Counted from the stretch's first letter, positions 17,001 to 26,530 are shown. The stretch: 64,000 nucleotides of DNA from Arthrobacter sp. SLBN-122 (GCF_006715165.1 NZ_VFMS01000001.1:1674001-1738000), one strand, 5' to 3'. Program-made: numbers and translations. The notes: generated from the letters alone by a model not told the origin.

Positions 17001-17516
17001 GCGTTTGTCGGCGATGCCCTCCACCGCTTCGAGGTCCAGGGGCACATTGTCGATCAGGTAGAACCGGCCCACGCTCGACTCCGTGCCGTTCTTGGGCAGG
17101 TCGAACAAGGCCGAGACCGTCACCCGCGTGCCCGCGGCGTTGTCGAACGTCAGCGCGACGGCGGACCACGTGGCACCCGGGCGCTGGAACGCACTCGCCG
17201 AGCCCTCCCCCACCGCCTTGTCCCCCACCTTGCCGCGCATGTAGGTGAACGTGGTCCGCTTGTCCTCCACGGCACCGCCCGAACGCTGCGCCGCCGCCTC
17301 ATTGGACCGCGGCCGGGCATCGAAAACCCGCAGCATCGCGTCAAACAGCGTGGACTTGCCCACGCCCGAGTTGCCCGTAAGCAGGGTTCCGTTCCGGTCC
17401 ACATGCATGGTGTGCGCTCCGTGGAACGTCCCCCAGTTGACCACCTGCACCAAGGCCAGCCGCATCTGGCCGGGGTTCGTCACGTCGCCCAACGGGAGCA
17501 TGCTTGCGATAGTCAC
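14043..17516 (-). CDS. jetC: Wadjet JetC / MksB-type SMC ATPase
   Basis: 1157 aa. Walker A is G48-N-S-G-V-G-K-S-T56. The C-terminal head has the signature S-M-S-G-G-E-R-Q-R (about residue 1033) and Walker B V-M-M-D-E-A-F (about 1066). Between them lie long Ala/Glu/Gln/Leu-rich coiled coils broken by a globular hinge-like part near residues 490-640. This is the MukB/MksB/JetC plan. Start overlaps jetB by 4 bp. In Wadjet, JetABC is a loop-extruding condensin that detects small circular DNA and presents it to the JetD nuclease. No jetD follows: the next 185 bp are non-coding and then comes a lipoprotein gene. Both ATPase motifs look intact, so the motor should work. Confidence 0.9.
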   Translation of the reverse strand: MTIASMLPLGDVTNPGQMRLALVQVVNWGTFHGAHTMHVDRNGTLLTGNSGVGKSTLFDAMLRVFDARPRSNEAAAQRSGGAVEDKRTTFTYMRGKVGDKAVGEGSASAFQRPGATWSAVALTFDNAAGTRVTVSALFDLPKNGTESSVGRFYLIDNVPLDLEAVEGIADKRFTRGALEAIFPHAQVFDVHKAFAERFRRLLGISSDQALPLLRVIQAGKGLGGSVNTFFRDQVLDAPATLAAADDVVEEFSNLMSIRQRLEDVRQQRDQLAPVPGLNREYAQSLLDANRLRELVGEEFEAYRQQLAVTVHQKTLARFRELAQAKAKELGAERAVRDNLAKELRQLETDYNNQGGNAISAIEQSLENARVGLKLRRQVEEAAQQALADAGLQLEWSAAGWEQAHEQAAARSAELKDDSQALQELRFEAFDAHAGRKRELAAAEQELVSLKTRKSLLPPSSIENRAAIAAATGIPEDRMPFAGELMDLAEGEERWRPAAERALRSLATTLLVPGEHFGAVTRYLNDHSVRGALRAVDVSKPLAGGALALEDVRDGDLLTKLDILASGAAAEAGEWVRERIALDFAYQCVEDPDELAALDKGLSLGGVVKRNRHTVEKDDRFTSRQDYVLGFDNAAKLELVAGQVEDLRQEVVKAAELAQSREDSHQGMSRQLDALGRIAEDDRPWEQVSAAVAADELTRIEQRLKDALAAQADLEPLRATIEEVRQKHQSSTESAAVLQSEYKALDRQLTAADSLLEAARDRLAQAPPSDATVTALEPYFAEFGDVTEMHELDNLANRVRTALLGELHGAESRGQATAERLTRIFEGFVREWGSAISADHGTSIGAASEFEARYHAIVNDGLPAQEAEFRLFFNQRTHESFSTLLHLLDEERRSITSRILPLNGILSQVNFHEGSYLELDIKQTLPPTAKQFKDAIQNALKARHMRPGRTDATKGEGPDNDDAELTARYKSLETLVKRLGSQAPEDRRWRAEVLDVRGHLFIQCKEHREVAAPAGEKKKGGAKKTEVFMHADTGSMSGGERQRFTAFIMAAALSYQLGIAEQGFTTYGTVMMDEAFVLASEEFAGAGIKALHEFGFQLLLAAPENVIDLSRHLGSVTEILRDRRTNRSGVLTAPVIRPRQGEEGAWRSEANPVDIVLR

Positions 17517-18328
17517 TTGGTCACCTCAGTCTTTGTCGCCTTTGACTCCGCAGCCGATGCTTCGTCTTCCCGTCCGTCGCCAGGGGCGGTATCGGCGTCG
17601 TCGTCCTCGGCGCCACTGTCCGCGTCCAGGTCAAGCATTGCCTCGGTACCGGTGGGATCGGTGCTTGCCGCCACCAAGGCTTCGATGTGGGCCGGGATGT
17701 CGCCGATGTTTTCGAACGGCAGGGCCAGGGGCAGGGCGTTCGAGATGGTGTAGACGTCGTCCAGTCCCGTGGGAAGCAGGAGTTGGCGGGCCAGGAGCTT
17801 GTTGACGGCCCGTGTCACCACATCCGAGTCGCGGAGGGCGTCCTGCTGGCCGGCGGGCTGGTAGTGCGCCACGAGGTCGGTGATTTCCTCGCGGGTGATG
17901 GTGGGATCGGTCTGGGCCGTGACGTGGCGGTCCAGCAGCAGGCGGAGCCGGAGCAGCACGATGGTTTCCACCCGGCTGAGGGCACGCTGCTGGCGCAGGA
18001 TGCTGGACCGGGCGCTTCCTCCGATGACGTCCGGATCCACGGGGCGGAGGACCGCGATCTTGCGCTCGTGGTCCAGCTGGAGGGTCAGGAACAGCTCGGA
18101 CAGGCGGCTGCGCAGGATCACCTGGTTGTCCAGCAGGGTGGTCCAGAGCTTTTCGTCCCGGCCGCCGTCAATGTACGGGCCCTTCAGCAGCTTCACCAGG
18201 GCCTGTCGCACTTTCATGGACAGGACGCCGGTGTCACCGGGGAAGAGGGCGGCGCCGTCGACGAACGTGTCGCGGGGTGAGACCGTGAAGGGGTGCCCAA
18301 CGGCCGTCGTCGTGATTTCCTCAGTCAT
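17513..18328 (-). CDS. jetB: Wadjet JetB / MksE-type subunit (DUF4194)
   Basis: 271 aa from the ATG at 18328, inside the end of jetA (8-bp overlap); the longer frame to 18655 is a shadow of jetA. The core (about residues 15-215) is the winged-helix MukE/MksE-like DUF4194 domain, including [17 protein letters not shown]. The last 45 residues are an acidic Asp/Glu/Ala tail, probably disordered. It acts as the KITE-type dimer that joins kleisin JetA to the JetC heads. It overlaps jetC by 4 bp. Confidence 0.88.
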   Translation of the reverse strand: MTEEITTTAVGHPFTVSPRDTFVDGAALFPGDTGVLSMKVRQALVKLLKGPYIDGGRDEKLWTTLLDNQVILRSRLSELFLTLQLDHERKIAVLRPVDPDVIGGSARSSILRQQRALSRVETIVLLRLRLLLDRHVTAQTDPTITREEITDLVAHYQPAGQQDALRDSDVVTRAVNKLLARQLLLPTGLDDVYTISNALPLALPFENIGDIPAHIEALVAASTDPTGTEAMLDLDADSGAEDDDADTAPGDGREDEASAAESKATKTEVTK

Positions 18329-19778
18329 CTGAATCCTTTGCGAGCGTAACCACGGGCAGGTAGGCCCTGCGGGTGGAGCCGTCGATTTGTTCGAAGTCCA
18401 GGCCATCCCAGGCGCCGCGGTCGAAGTCGGCCCCGGCGTGTAGGGCCTCCGACAGGAGCGCGCGGATGGTGTTGATGTGCTGCTCTTCCGGCGGCAGCTG
18501 CTGCCAAGCGTCGGCAAGGGTGGCAGCCCCTGCCATGGCGGACCGGACCACGTCCGGCCTGGCTTTGCCGGTCCTCGGCGAGCGCACCCGGTCCGAGTCG
18601 GTGAAGGCGATGGGATCGGCCAGCCGGGGTGGCGCCGCGAACTCGTCCGGGTCAAAGAGCTTCACCATGGACAGCGACTCGAACCCGGCGTTGTACAGGA
18701 CGGGGCCGGGAACCAGTCCGGGGCGTTCGCGCTCGTAGGGAAGGGAACGGATGGCCTGCTCAGCCTCGCGCAGGACCTGCCGCAGCCGGACCGACTGCCG
18801 GAAGTCGTCGCTCTGGACGTAGGTGTTGAGGCTCTCGCTGAGCTTGCCGTAAATGCGCTGGATCTGGCTGTGCTGCTGGCGGAGCTCGGCCACCAGGTTC
18901 TTGAGCGTCTCCCGGTCGTCCGGCGAGAGATCGTCCGCGAACTGGCGGCTCAGGACCTCCCCGATGGCCGACCGGAACCTCACCTGCTGCTGCGGGTCCT
19001 CCAGGAAGGCGGTAAAGGACCGGAACGTCCTGCCCTCGGGGCTTTGGCGGAGCCGCTTGTCCGCTTCCAGGACCTGGGCCATGGTGGCGCCCTTGGTCAG
19101 CGACTCCTCGATGATCTGGTTGCGCAGCCCGCCCACCAGTTCCTCGATCCGGTCACGCATCTTCTTATAGTCGGCGGGGAGGCTGGCGGCCAGGTCCAGG
19201 ATGTTCCCGGCGGCCTCCACGGCTTCGTCGTCATCGAGCAGGCCGTCGAACCCACCCGTGCTGATGTCCTGGATCAGCTGCTGCCGCTCTTCGATTTCCT
19301 CTTCGAGGGCTTCGAGCCGGGCGGTCTGGTCCGGGTTGGTCTCGTTGGCGAGCTTTTCCACGTCCCCCAGCAGCGTGCCCAGCCGTGAACCGTTCAGCGT
19401 GGACCGCTCGCTGGAGAGGCTGTCCAGGAAAGCGAGCACACGCGCCGCAGGCTCCGTGGCCTCGTAGACAATCCGGCCTGACTGGTTCCGCCGGGTCAGG
19501 AACTGCCGCCGGGTCCACTCGTCACCAAAGGCCTTTCCGTTGGCTCCTCCTCCCAGCCCGGGATCCTGGCGCCGGAGCTCCTCAAGGAAGGAGTCGACGT
19601 CGGCATGGAATTCCTCGAGCGGAACCTGCGGGCGGGTACGGGTAAAGGAAGCCTGGAGCACGGCAATCACCCAGGGCGCCGAACGCGTCAGGGCCCACGC
19701 GGGTCCCTTGGTGAGGAGTTCGAGGTCCCGGAGCCGGGCGCTGATGGCGTCAGCGGATGACCTGGCGGAGCGGGGCAC
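18321..19778 (-). CDS. jetA: Wadjet JetA / MksF-type kleisin (DUF3375)
   Basis: 485 aa from a GTG at 19778 with an AAGGAGAG ribosome-binding site about 7 bases upstream. It matches the DUF3375 plan: N-terminal winged helix ([11 protein letters not shown], residues 21-70), a long helical middle with coiled-coil potential ([13 protein letters not shown], about 180-200; second helix about 275-340), and a C-terminal winged helix. It is the kleisin that bridges the SMC heads. First gene of jetA-jetB-jetC, all overlapping, so made in fixed ratio. The 257-bp upstream gap shows no clear operator apart from a small CTACC-TGCC-GGTAG hairpin. Confidence 0.88.
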   Translation of the reverse strand: MPRSARSSADAISARLRDLELLTKGPAWALTRSAPWVIAVLQASFTRTRPQVPLEEFHADVDSFLEELRRQDPGLGGGANGKAFGDEWTRRQFLTRRNQSGRIVYEATEPAARVLAFLDSLSSERSTLNGSRLGTLLGDVEKLANETNPDQTARLEALEEEIEERQQLIQDISTGGFDGLLDDDEAVEAAGNILDLAASLPADYKKMRDRIEELVGGLRNQIIEESLTKGATMAQVLEADKRLRQSPEGRTFRSFTAFLEDPQQQVRFRSAIGEVLSRQFADDLSPDDRETLKNLVAELRQQHSQIQRIYGKLSESLNTYVQSDDFRQSVRLRQVLREAEQAIRSLPYERERPGLVPGPVLYNAGFESLSMVKLFDPDEFAAPPRLADPIAFTDSDRVRSPRTGKARPDVVRSAMAGAATLADAWQQLPPEEQHINTIRALLSEALHAGADFDRGAWDGLDFEQIDGSTRRAYLPVVTLAKDSDD

Positions 19779-20035
19779 ACACTCTCCTTGGCTGTTGGGC
19801 AGGGGCTTGGCAGGGCGGCACGCGAGGGACCGGCCGGAAAACTGCCAACTACAAGGTTAACGCAGGCCGCCGCGACCACTCCGTGACCTACCTGCCGGTA
19901 GTGTTTCAATCCCGTATCAACAGTCACTTCTGCCCCATCCTGCTCTGGCTGGCTGTGCGGCTGTCCCCCTACGCTTCTGCTACTGGTCTTCGCCACAGCA
20001 GTCTTATGCAAAGCAACGTCGCAGCAGGGGGATTC

Positions 20036-20338
20036 ATGCAGTTCGATCTAAGCTCAGTGGAAACAGCCACCTTGGTCTTCATCGGGACACTGGTATTCGG
20101 GGCTATCCTGGCCGCCTTCGTGCTCACCGCCGGGCTTATCTCCCTGGCCGTGCTGGGGGCGGGGAAGTTCACCTGGGTGGTGGTGTCCACTACGCTCCTG
20201 GCCGTGGTCCACGGCATCAACGCAGGCTGGGACAGGCTGGTCCATCGCGCCTCCGCAGTGGACCTGCCCGGCGATTTCCAGGGCCAGCCCGCCCCTAGCA
20301 CCGGAACCTACCCGCGGGTAATCTTGAGGGACAGCTGA
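20036..20338 (+). CDS. Small membrane protein of unknown function
   Basis: 100 aa from the ATG at 20036, preceded by AGGGGG 4-5 bases upstream. Two closely spaced hydrophobic segments (about residues 10-35 and 36-62) are followed by a polar tail. No family is recognised. It is divergent from jetA and 61 bp upstream of the acyl-CoA dehydrogenase, so it could share that transcript. An alternative start at about 20005 would add ten residues. Confidence 0.6.
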   Translation: MQFDLSSVETATLVFIGTLVFGAILAAFVLTAGLISLAVLGAGKFTWVVVSTTLLAVVHGINAGWDRLVHRASAVDLPGDFQGQPAPSTGTYPRVILRDS

Positions 20339-20399
20339 AGGGTTCTCCAACCCGGCGGATCCATGGCTACACCGGCCAATCCGGCCTAGGAGATAACCC

Positions 20400-22400
20400 A
20401 TGACCTCCGCAACTGACAGCCAGGCCAAAGACGCCCCGGCTGAAGAAACCCCCGTCCCCGCCGGCAACATCGGCGCCGGGGCAACTGCTGAAGATGCCCG
20501 CGCCGTCGCCGAGGCAGCCCGCGAATCCGGCTGGGACCGCCCCAGCTTCGCCAAGGGCCTGTACCTGGGCAGTTTCGATCTTGGCCTGGTCCATCCCTGG
20601 CCGGCCCCGGACCCTGCTTCCGTGGAAAAGGGCGAGGAGTTCATGGCCCGCCTCACGGAGTTCGCCAAAACCATGTCCGGGCAGGTCATTGAACGGGATG
20701 CCAAAATCCCCGACGAATACATCAACGACCTCGCGGAACTGGGCGTCTTCGGAATGAAGATCCCGGAGGAATACGGGGGGCTGGGGCTCTCCCTGGTCTA
20801 TTACGGCCGCGCCCTGGCCCTGCTGGGCAGCGTGCACCCCAGCCTGGGCGCCCTGATCTCGGCACATCAGTCCATCGGCGTGCCTGAACCCGTCAAGGTC
20901 TTCGGCACGTCCGAGCAAAAGCGGGAGTACCTGCCCCGGTGCGCCGCGGGCGCCGTCACCGCCTTCCTCCTCACCGAACCGGACGTGGGCAGCGACCCCG
21001 CCCGGATGGGCAGCACGGCAACGCCCACGGACGACGGCGACGCGTACCTTTTGGACGGCGTGAAGCTTTGGACCACCAACGGGGTGATCGCCGAACTGGT
21101 GGTGGTCATGGCCGTTGTCCCCGCGCACACCGATCCGCACGGCACCAGGCACAAGGGCGGCATCAGCGCGTTTGTGGTGGAAATGGACTCGCCGGGCATC
21201 ACCGTGGAAAACCGCAACGCCTTCATGGGCCTGCGCGGCATCGAGAACGGGGTCACCCGCTTCCATCAGGTGCGGGTGCCGGCCGCCAACCGGCTGGGCC
21301 GGGAGGGCCAGGGCCTGAAGATCGCCCTGACCACACTCAACACGGGCCGCCTGGCGCTGCCGGCGCTGTGTGTCGCGTCGGGCCGCTGGAGCCTGAAGAT
21401 TGCCCGCGAATGGTCCAACGCCCGCACCCAATGGGGCAGGCCGGTGGGCGAACACGAGGCTGTGGGCAAGAAAATCGCCTTCATCGCGGCGTCGGCTTTT
21501 GCGCTGGACGCCGTGTTCGAACTCTCCGCGGAACTTGCCGACGCCGGGCAGAAGGACGTGCGGATCGAGGCCGCGCTCGCCAAACTCTGGGCCACGGAAA
21601 TCAGCTGCCGGATCGCTGACGAGCTGGTCCAGATCCGGGGCGGACGCGGGTTTGAGACGGCCGAGTCGCTGGCTGCACGCGGTGAACGTGCCGTACCGGC
21701 GGAGCAGCAGCTGCGGGACTTGCGGATCAACAGGATCTTCGAGGGTTCCTCCGAGATCATGCGCCTGCTGATCGCCCGGGAAGCGGTGGATGCCCACCTG
21801 GCCGCCGCGGGCGACCTCGCGTCCCTGGATGCAAGCCTGGCCGACAAAGCCAAGGCCGCCGTCGGGGCCTCCGGCTTCTATGCCAAGTGGCTGCCCAAGC
21901 TGGTGGCCGGCGCCGGGATGGACCCCCGCTCCTATGCGGAGTTCGGCAGGCTGGCCAAGCACCTCCGGTTCGTTGAACGCTCGTCCCGCCGGCTGGCCCG
22001 CCAGACCTTCTACGGGATGGGCCGCTGGCAGGCCAAGTTGGAGCGGAAACAGGCGTTCCTGGGCCGCGTGGTGGACATCGGCGCGGAGCTCTTCGCCATG
22101 ACCGCCTGCTGCTCCCGCGCGGAGATGTTACTGAAGACCTCCCCCGAAAAGGCCGCCGGCGCCTACGAGCTTGCCGATGCCTACTGCGAACAGGCCAGGG
22201 TGCGGGTGGACGAGTACTTCGACCAGCTGTGGCGGAACACGGACGACGCCGACCAGGCACTGACGCGCAAGGTCCTCGCCGGCGACTACACGTGGCTGGA
22301 GGCCGGGGTCCTGGACCCGTCAGAGGGTACCGGCCCATGGATTGCCGATGCGTCGCTTGGGCCGTCCAAAAAGGAGGACCTGCACCGGAAATACCGGTAA
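20400..22400 (+). CDS. Acyl-CoA dehydrogenase (long FadE type)
   Basis: 666 aa. The dehydrogenase core spans about residues 75-480: L-G-V-F-G-M-K-I-P-E-E-Y-G-G-L-G-L, A-F-L-L-T-E-P-D-V-G-S-D (FAD/substrate motif), and the C-terminal R-I-F-E-G-S-S-E-I-M-R with the family's catalytic-base Glu. The extra 180 C-terminal residues are helical, as in VLCAD/ACAD9-type enzymes. It catalyses alpha,beta-dehydrogenation of fatty acyl-CoA. The first 45 residues are Ala/Glu/Pro-rich and poorly conserved. The reverse strand carries a 531-codon shadow frame. Confidence 0.9.
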   Translation: MTSATDSQAKDAPAEETPVPAGNIGAGATAEDARAVAEAARESGWDRPSFAKGLYLGSFDLGLVHPWPAPDPASVEKGEEFMARLTEFAKTMSGQVIERDAKIPDEYINDLAELGVFGMKIPEEYGGLGLSLVYYGRALALLGSVHPSLGALISAHQSIGVPEPVKVFGTSEQKREYLPRCAAGAVTAFLLTEPDVGSDPARMGSTATPTDDGDAYLLDGVKLWTTNGVIAELVVVMAVVPAHTDPHGTRHKGGISAFVVEMDSPGITVENRNAFMGLRGIENGVTRFHQVRVPAANRLGREGQGLKIALTTLNTGRLALPALCVASGRWSLKIAREWSNARTQWGRPVGEHEAVGKKIAFIAASAFALDAVFELSAELADAGQKDVRIEAALAKLWATEISCRIADELVQIRGGRGFETAESLAARGERAVPAEQQLRDLRINRIFEGSSEIMRLLIAREAVDAHLAAAGDLASLDASLADKAKAAVGASGFYAKWLPKLVAGAGMDPRSYAEFGRLAKHLRFVERSSRRLARQTFYGMGRWQAKLERKQAFLGRVVDIGAELFAMTACCSRAEMLLKTSPEKAAGAYELADAYCEQARVRVDEYFDQLWRNTDDADQALTRKVLAGDYTWLEAGVLDPSEGTGPWIADASLGPSKKEDLHRKYR

Positions 22401-22417
22401 AACCGCAGGTCACGAAA

Positions 22418-22435
22418 TAGTAAGCACGCTTGCTA
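22418..22435. promoter_or_regulatory. Near-palindromic operator TAGTAAGC-AC-GCTTGCTA
   Basis: An 18-bp element with 7 of 8 matching arm positions lies 30 bp upstream of the membrane-protein start at 22465. It is placed like a repressor or sigma-factor site for that gene. The cognate regulator is unknown. Confidence 0.5.
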
Positions 22436-22464
22436 TCCCTCCGGTCGGGTGGTTGAGTTGAATC

Positions 22465-23298
22465 ATGAGCAGCTCAACGGACCCAGAGAACCTGCCTCCC
22501 CGCCGTGCCCGGGAGGATGAAACCACCCGCAGCGGAAGCTACCGGGATGCAGCCGCGGACGATGCCGCCACACGCTCAATGGACCAAGCGCCCACACGCC
22601 CACGGGAAAGGGACTATTCCACTGCACCCTCGGCGGAGCGGGAATACCAGCCTTCCCCCACCCGGGCCACGCCGGTGGTTGGGCCGGCGTCAGACCCCAC
22701 GCTGGCGAACCGGGAAACCGCGGTGGCGCGCCAGAAGGAGCGGTTTGGCGGCATCAAGGTGGGCTCGGCGTTCTTTGGCTGGCTGACCGCCACCGGGATG
22801 GCCGTGCTGCTGACGGCGCTCGTGGCAGCTGCCGGGACCGCGGTAGGGCTTGCCAGCAACACCGACGTCAACGAGGCCGTGAACCAGGCCGCCCAGAACA
22901 CCGGCACCGTTGGGCTGGTGGGCATCATCGTGCTCCTGGTGATCCTGTTCCTCTCCTACTACTGCGGCGGCTACGTGGCCGGCAGGATGGCCCGCTTCAA
23001 CGGCGCCAAGCAGGGGCTCATGGTGTGGATCTGGGCGCTGATCGCGGCCGTCGTGGTGGCCATCCTGGGCGTGGTGGCAGGGCAACAGTTCAATGTCCTG
23101 GCCAACCTGAACAGCTTCCCGCGCATCCCCATCAATGAAGGCCAGCTGACCACCACCAGCATCATCGCCGCAATCGTGGTGGCAGCCGTGGCCCTGGTTG
23201 GCGCGGTGCTCGGCGGCCTGGCGGGTATGCGGTTCCACCGGAAGGTTGACCGCGCCGGGTTCACCCCGGACAGCGATTTTTACGACGACGAGCAATAG
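22465..23298 (+). CDS. Four-helix membrane protein with long disordered N-terminus
   Basis: 277 aa. The first 90 residues are charged and Pro/Thr/Arg-rich with no hydrophobic segment. Then come about four transmembrane helices (about residues 108-135, 150-170, 183-208, 230-255), with short Gly-rich turns such as Y-C-G-G-Y-V-A-G-R-M-A-R. A short acidic C-terminus (D-S-D-F-Y-D-D-E) ends the protein. No enzyme motif seen and function unknown. The palindrome at 22418 suggests its own regulation. Confidence 0.75.
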   Translation: MSSSTDPENLPPRRAREDETTRSGSYRDAAADDAATRSMDQAPTRPRERDYSTAPSAEREYQPSPTRATPVVGPASDPTLANRETAVARQKERFGGIKVGSAFFGWLTATGMAVLLTALVAAAGTAVGLASNTDVNEAVNQAAQNTGTVGLVGIIVLLVILFLSYYCGGYVAGRMARFNGAKQGLMVWIWALIAAVVVAILGVVAGQQFNVLANLNSFPRIPINEGQLTTTSIIAAIVVAAVALVGAVLGGLAGMRFHRKVDRAGFTPDSDFYDDEQ

Positions 23299-23697
23299 TC
23301 AGGCGAGGATGTCGCCGTCCACGTAAAGCCACCGGCCGTGCTCCCGGACGAACCTGCTGTTCTCGTGCAGGACCCCCCGCTCCCTGCCGTGTCGGTAGTA
23401 CGCCTTGAACTCCACCGTGCCGGCGGTATCGAAAGGTCCGCCTCCGCTGGCGGCCAGGATGTCCAGGCGGCGCCACTGCATCGCCGGGTCCAGGTCAAGG
23501 CCGGCCGGTGCGGTGGATGGATGGTGGGTCCGCAACAGGTAGTCCTCATTCAGCAGCACGAACGCGCTGTACCGGGACCGCATCAGCTGTTCTGACGTGG
23601 CAGCGGGCGCCCGGCCGGAATGGAACCTTCCGCAGCATTCGGCGTAGGGCTCCCCGGACAGGCACATGCAGTTTGCGGACTCATTCAGTTCGGTCAC
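23299..23697 (-). CDS. YchJ-family SEC-C/NTF2-like protein
   Basis: 132 aa from a GTG at 23697. The N-terminal C-M-C-L-S-G-x-x-Y-x-x-C-C-G-R-F-H cluster is the zinc-binding motif typical of YchJ/UPF0225 proteins. It is followed by M-R-S-R-Y-S-A-F, then an NTF2-like domain with R-E-H-G-R-W-L-Y-V-D-G. Function unknown in the family. It is convergent with the membrane-protein gene, ending one base after it. Confidence 0.85.
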   Translation of the reverse strand: MTELNESANCMCLSGEPYAECCGRFHSGRAPAATSEQLMRSRYSAFVLLNEDYLLRTHHPSTAPAGLDLDPAMQWRRLDILAASGGGPFDTAGTVEFKAYYRHGRERGVLHENSRFVREHGRWLYVDGDILA

Positions 23698-23861
23698 CCG
23701 GTGATGCTGTCATATCGGGTAACAGCTTCGCTACAACCTCGGACCCACCCCGGGCTGCGGCGGCATGGCCGGACAAAAATCCGTATGGTGGAGAAGGAGC
23801 TTGCCCCCGGCACCGGATGCCCGGAGCGGACCCAGGATGTCGGCTGGAGAGGAGAGAAGAC

Positions 23862-24521
23862 GTGGAGAACCCGGACACTCTCGTCCTCAACCTGACCTTC
23901 CTGGGCACTGTTGGCGTGGCCCTCATGATGTTCGGCGTCCTCTTCCTGCTCGGCGTCATCACCCTGGTCCTCGCGGGCCTGGGGCGCCTTGCCGCCATTA
24001 TTCTGATGGCCTTGTTCGGGCGGGTGCCCGGGAAGGGGAAACTGGCCCGGTTTGCCGGTTCATCCGCACAGCCGGCCCAGGCCCGCAAGCCGCTGGCGGC
24101 AAAGGCCGCAGCGCTGAAGCCGGACAAACTGAAGGAGTCGCTGCGCACCGCCGTCGTACGCCATCCAAAGCTTGCCGCCGCCCGCCCCGAACCGCCGGTC
24201 CTCGCTGAAGACTGGGCCTCCGCCGTCGCCGAGGCCGACAAGCGCGCCCAGGCCAGGGCACGCGCCGCCGCGCCCGAAATCAAACTGTCGGTGCGGGACC
24301 TTCCGGACCCGGCCGTGCCCGCCGACAAGGTGGCCGAGGTGGCCCCGCTGGTGGAATCCGCCCTGCACAACCACCGGCCGCCGCATGAGCTGCCGCGGTC
24401 CTTCAAGAAGCCCCAGCCGCCCCATCCGGTGCCGCCGCTGGATACCGGATCCCTGGTTTCCCTGACGGGCAAGCAGCAGGTGCTCAGGGAACAGGCGCAG
24501 GACGCGCACCCCCAGCCGTAA
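23862..24521 (+). CDS. Membrane-anchored protein of unknown function
   Basis: 219 aa from a GTG at 23862 with GGAGAGGAGAG upstream. Two N-terminal hydrophobic stretches (about residues 7-30 and 33-50) are followed by a cytoplasmic-looking, Ala/Lys/Pro-rich tail of 165 residues with no recognisable domain. The tail looks largely disordered and repeats A-L-K-P-D-K-L-K-like basic segments. The frame is open further upstream, but that part overlaps the ychJ-like gene. Confidence 0.65.
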   Translation: MENPDTLVLNLTFLGTVGVALMMFGVLFLLGVITLVLAGLGRLAAIILMALFGRVPGKGKLARFAGSSAQPAQARKPLAAKAAALKPDKLKESLRTAVVRHPKLAAARPEPPVLAEDWASAVAEADKRAQARARAAAPEIKLSVRDLPDPAVPADKVAEVAPLVESALHNHRPPHELPRSFKKPQPPHPVPPLDTGSLVSLTGKQQVLREQAQDAHPQP

Positions 24522-24575
24522 GGGAGAACGGCAAAGCCCTTACCCTGAGCAACCATCTGGGTTAGCGTGAAACCC

Positions 24576-25580
24576 ATGGAATTCAGATACCTCGGAAACA
24601 GCGGCTTCAAAGTCTCGGAAATTACGTTCGGCAACTGGCTGACGCACGGCTCGCAGGTGGAAAACGACGTTGCCACCCAATGCGTTCGGGCTGCCCTCGA
24701 CGCCGGTATCAGCACCTTTGACACCGCGGACGTCTACGCCAACACCGCCGCGGAAACCGTCCTGGGCCAGGCCCTGAAGGATGAGCGGCGCGAGTCCCTG
24801 GAAATCTTCACCAAAGTCTTCGGCCCCACCGGGCCCAAGGGCAAGAACGATCTTGGCCTGTCCCGCAAGCACATCATGGAGTCCATCAATGGGTCGCTGC
24901 GGCGGCTGCAGACGGACTACGTGGACCTGTACCAGGCCCACCGCTACGACTTCGAAACGCCGCTGGAAGAAACCATGCAGGCGTTCGCGGCCATCGTCCG
25001 GCAGGGCAAGGCGCTGTACATCGGTGTTAGCGAGTGGACCGCGGACCAGCTCCGCGAGGGGCACAAGCTGTCAAAGGAACTGGGCTTCCAGCTCATCTCC
25101 AACCAGCCGCAGTACTCCATGCTGTGGCGGGTGATCGAGGCCGAGGTGGTCCCGGCGTCGGAAGAACTTGGCGTGTCCCAGATCGTCTGGTCGCCCATGG
25201 CCCAGGGCGTCCTCAGCGGCAAGTACCTGCCCGGCCAGCCTGCCCCGGAAGGCAGCCGCGCCACGGATGAAAAGGGCGGTGCCAGGATGATCCAGCGCTG
25301 GATGCGCGACGACGTCCTGGCCGCCGTGCAGGAACTGAAGCCGATTGCCGAGGAAGCCGGCCTGTCCATGCCGCAGCTTGCCGTTGCCTGGGTCCTGCAG
25401 AACCCCAACGTTGCCTCCGCCATTGTCGGCGCCTCCCGGCCCGAGCAAATCGCCGACAGCGTGGCTGCCGCCGGCGTGAAGCTTGAAGCGGAGGTCCTGA
25501 AGAAGATCGACGACGCCGTCGGCGGCCTTGCTGAGCGGGACCCTGCCCAGACCAAGTCGCCGGCCACGCGGGAAGCGTAA
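24576..25580 (+). CDS. Aldo/keto reductase (Kv-beta/YghZ-like)
   Basis: 334 aa from the ATG at 24576 (M-E-F-R-Y-L-G-N-S-G). TAGCGT at 24563-24568 ends 7 bases before this ATG, which fits an actinobacterial -10 element and a leaderless transcript. The in-frame GTG at 24567 overlaps that element and is therefore less likely. AKR marks: F-D-T-A-D-V-Y-A with the catalytic Asp/Tyr, the Lys in I-F-T-K-V-F, the His in Y-Q-A-H-R-Y-D, and a C-terminal N-P-N-V-A-S-A-I-V-G-A-S-R NADPH motif. Reduces carbonyls with NADPH; physiological substrate unknown. The SDR gene follows directly. Confidence 0.9.
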   Translation: MEFRYLGNSGFKVSEITFGNWLTHGSQVENDVATQCVRAALDAGISTFDTADVYANTAAETVLGQALKDERRESLEIFTKVFGPTGPKGKNDLGLSRKHIMESINGSLRRLQTDYVDLYQAHRYDFETPLEETMQAFAAIVRQGKALYIGVSEWTADQLREGHKLSKELGFQLISNQPQYSMLWRVIEAEVVPASEELGVSQIVWSPMAQGVLSGKYLPGQPAPEGSRATDEKGGARMIQRWMRDDVLAAVQELKPIAEEAGLSMPQLAVAWVLQNPNVASAIVGASRPEQIADSVAAAGVKLEAEVLKKIDDAVGGLAERDPAQTKSPATREA

Positions 25581-26441
25581 GTGGCGTCCCCGTCGGAACT
25601 GCCGAAGCTCGCGGTCGCCGGGTCCACGGGAGGCCTGGGCGGAATGCTGGCGCGGCAACTGGCCGCGTCAGGTTTCGCCCAGCGCCTGCTGGTGCGCGAC
25701 GCCGCGCGGGCACCGCAACTGGATGACGCCCATCCGGTGGTGTGTTCCTACGGGGACGGCGCCGCGTCCCGGCGGGCCCTGGACGGCGCCGAAATCCTGT
25801 TCATGGTGTCCGCAGCGGAGGCCGAAGACAGGCTGCAGCAGCATTATGCGTTTGTGGATGCCGCTGCGGATGCCGGGGTGCAGCACGTGGTGTACACGTC
25901 CTTCTACCGGGCCGCGCCGGACGCCACCTTCACCCTGGCCAGGGACCATTTCGCCACGGAGGAGCGGGTCAAGGCGTCCGGGATGGACTACACCTTCCTG
26001 CGGGATAACTTCTATTTGGACTTCCTGCCGTTGCTGGCCGGCGAGGACGGCGTGATCCGCGGCCCTGCCGGTGACGGGCTGTTCTCGGGCGTGGCACGGG
26101 AGGATGTTGCCCGCTGCGCCCACGCCGTGCTGCGGGATCCAGCCATCCACAAGGGCAAGACCTACGACCTGACCGGCCCGGAGGAACTGACCATGGCACA
26201 GGCGGCCGAGGTGTTGAGCACCGGGACCGGGCGCACCATCAGCTACCACCCGGAGACGGTGGAGGAAGCCTACGCCTCACGGGCGTCCTACGGTGCTCCA
26301 CAGTGGCAGCTGGACGCGTGGGTCAGCACTTATACGGCGATGGCAGCGGGCGAGATGGCGGGGCTGTCGCCGGACGTCCACGGGCTGACCGGCCAGGACC
26401 CCATCAGCCTTGCCGGGTTCCTGACCCGGCCGGTGCTGTAG
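25581..26441 (+). CDS. NAD(P)-dependent SDR (NmrA/QorB-like)
   Basis: 286 aa, starting with GTG immediately after the aldo/keto reductase stop. The dinucleotide-binding motif is V-A-G-S-T-G-G-L-G-G (residues 11-20), an atypical-SDR G-x-x-G-x-x-G. The rest matches NmrA/QorB-like proteins: a V-V-Y-T-S-F-Y strand and D-L-T-G-P-E-E-L-T-M-A-Q near residue 195. QorB-type members reduce quinones; others are redox sensors. Probably cotranscribed with the reductase. Confidence 0.85.
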   Translation: MASPSELPKLAVAGSTGGLGGMLARQLAASGFAQRLLVRDAARAPQLDDAHPVVCSYGDGAASRRALDGAEILFMVSAAEAEDRLQQHYAFVDAAADAGVQHVVYTSFYRAAPDATFTLARDHFATEERVKASGMDYTFLRDNFYLDFLPLLAGEDGVIRGPAGDGLFSGVAREDVARCAHAVLRDPAIHKGKTYDLTGPEELTMAQAAEVLSTGTGRTISYHPETVEEAYASRASYGAPQWQLDAWVSTYTAMAAGEMAGLSPDVHGLTGQDPISLAGFLTRPVL

Positions 26442-26455
26442 GGGGTTTAATTTCG

Positions 26456-26484
26456 TTGACGCGCGGGTGGTCCCGGCGTAGACC
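26456..26484 (+). promoter_or_regulatory. Sigma-70-type promoter of the sulfite-oxidase-like gene
   Basis: TTGACG (26456-26461), a 17-bp spacer and TAGACC (26479-26484). The start of translation is at 26531. Confidence 0.55.
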
Positions 26485-26530
26485 TGTTGGCGGGGGCGTC
26501 CCTTAACTCCGCTACCAGAATCGCAGCGCC

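Noticed and set aside
15939..17753. 604-codon plus-strand frame opposite jetC
   Set aside because: Shadow of the SMC coding strand; no recognisable motif and it crosses the jetB/jetC junction.
20367..21962. 531-codon minus-strand frame opposite the acyl-CoA dehydrogenase
   Set aside because: No domain, compositional bias, and fully overlapped by a gene with clear catalytic motifs.
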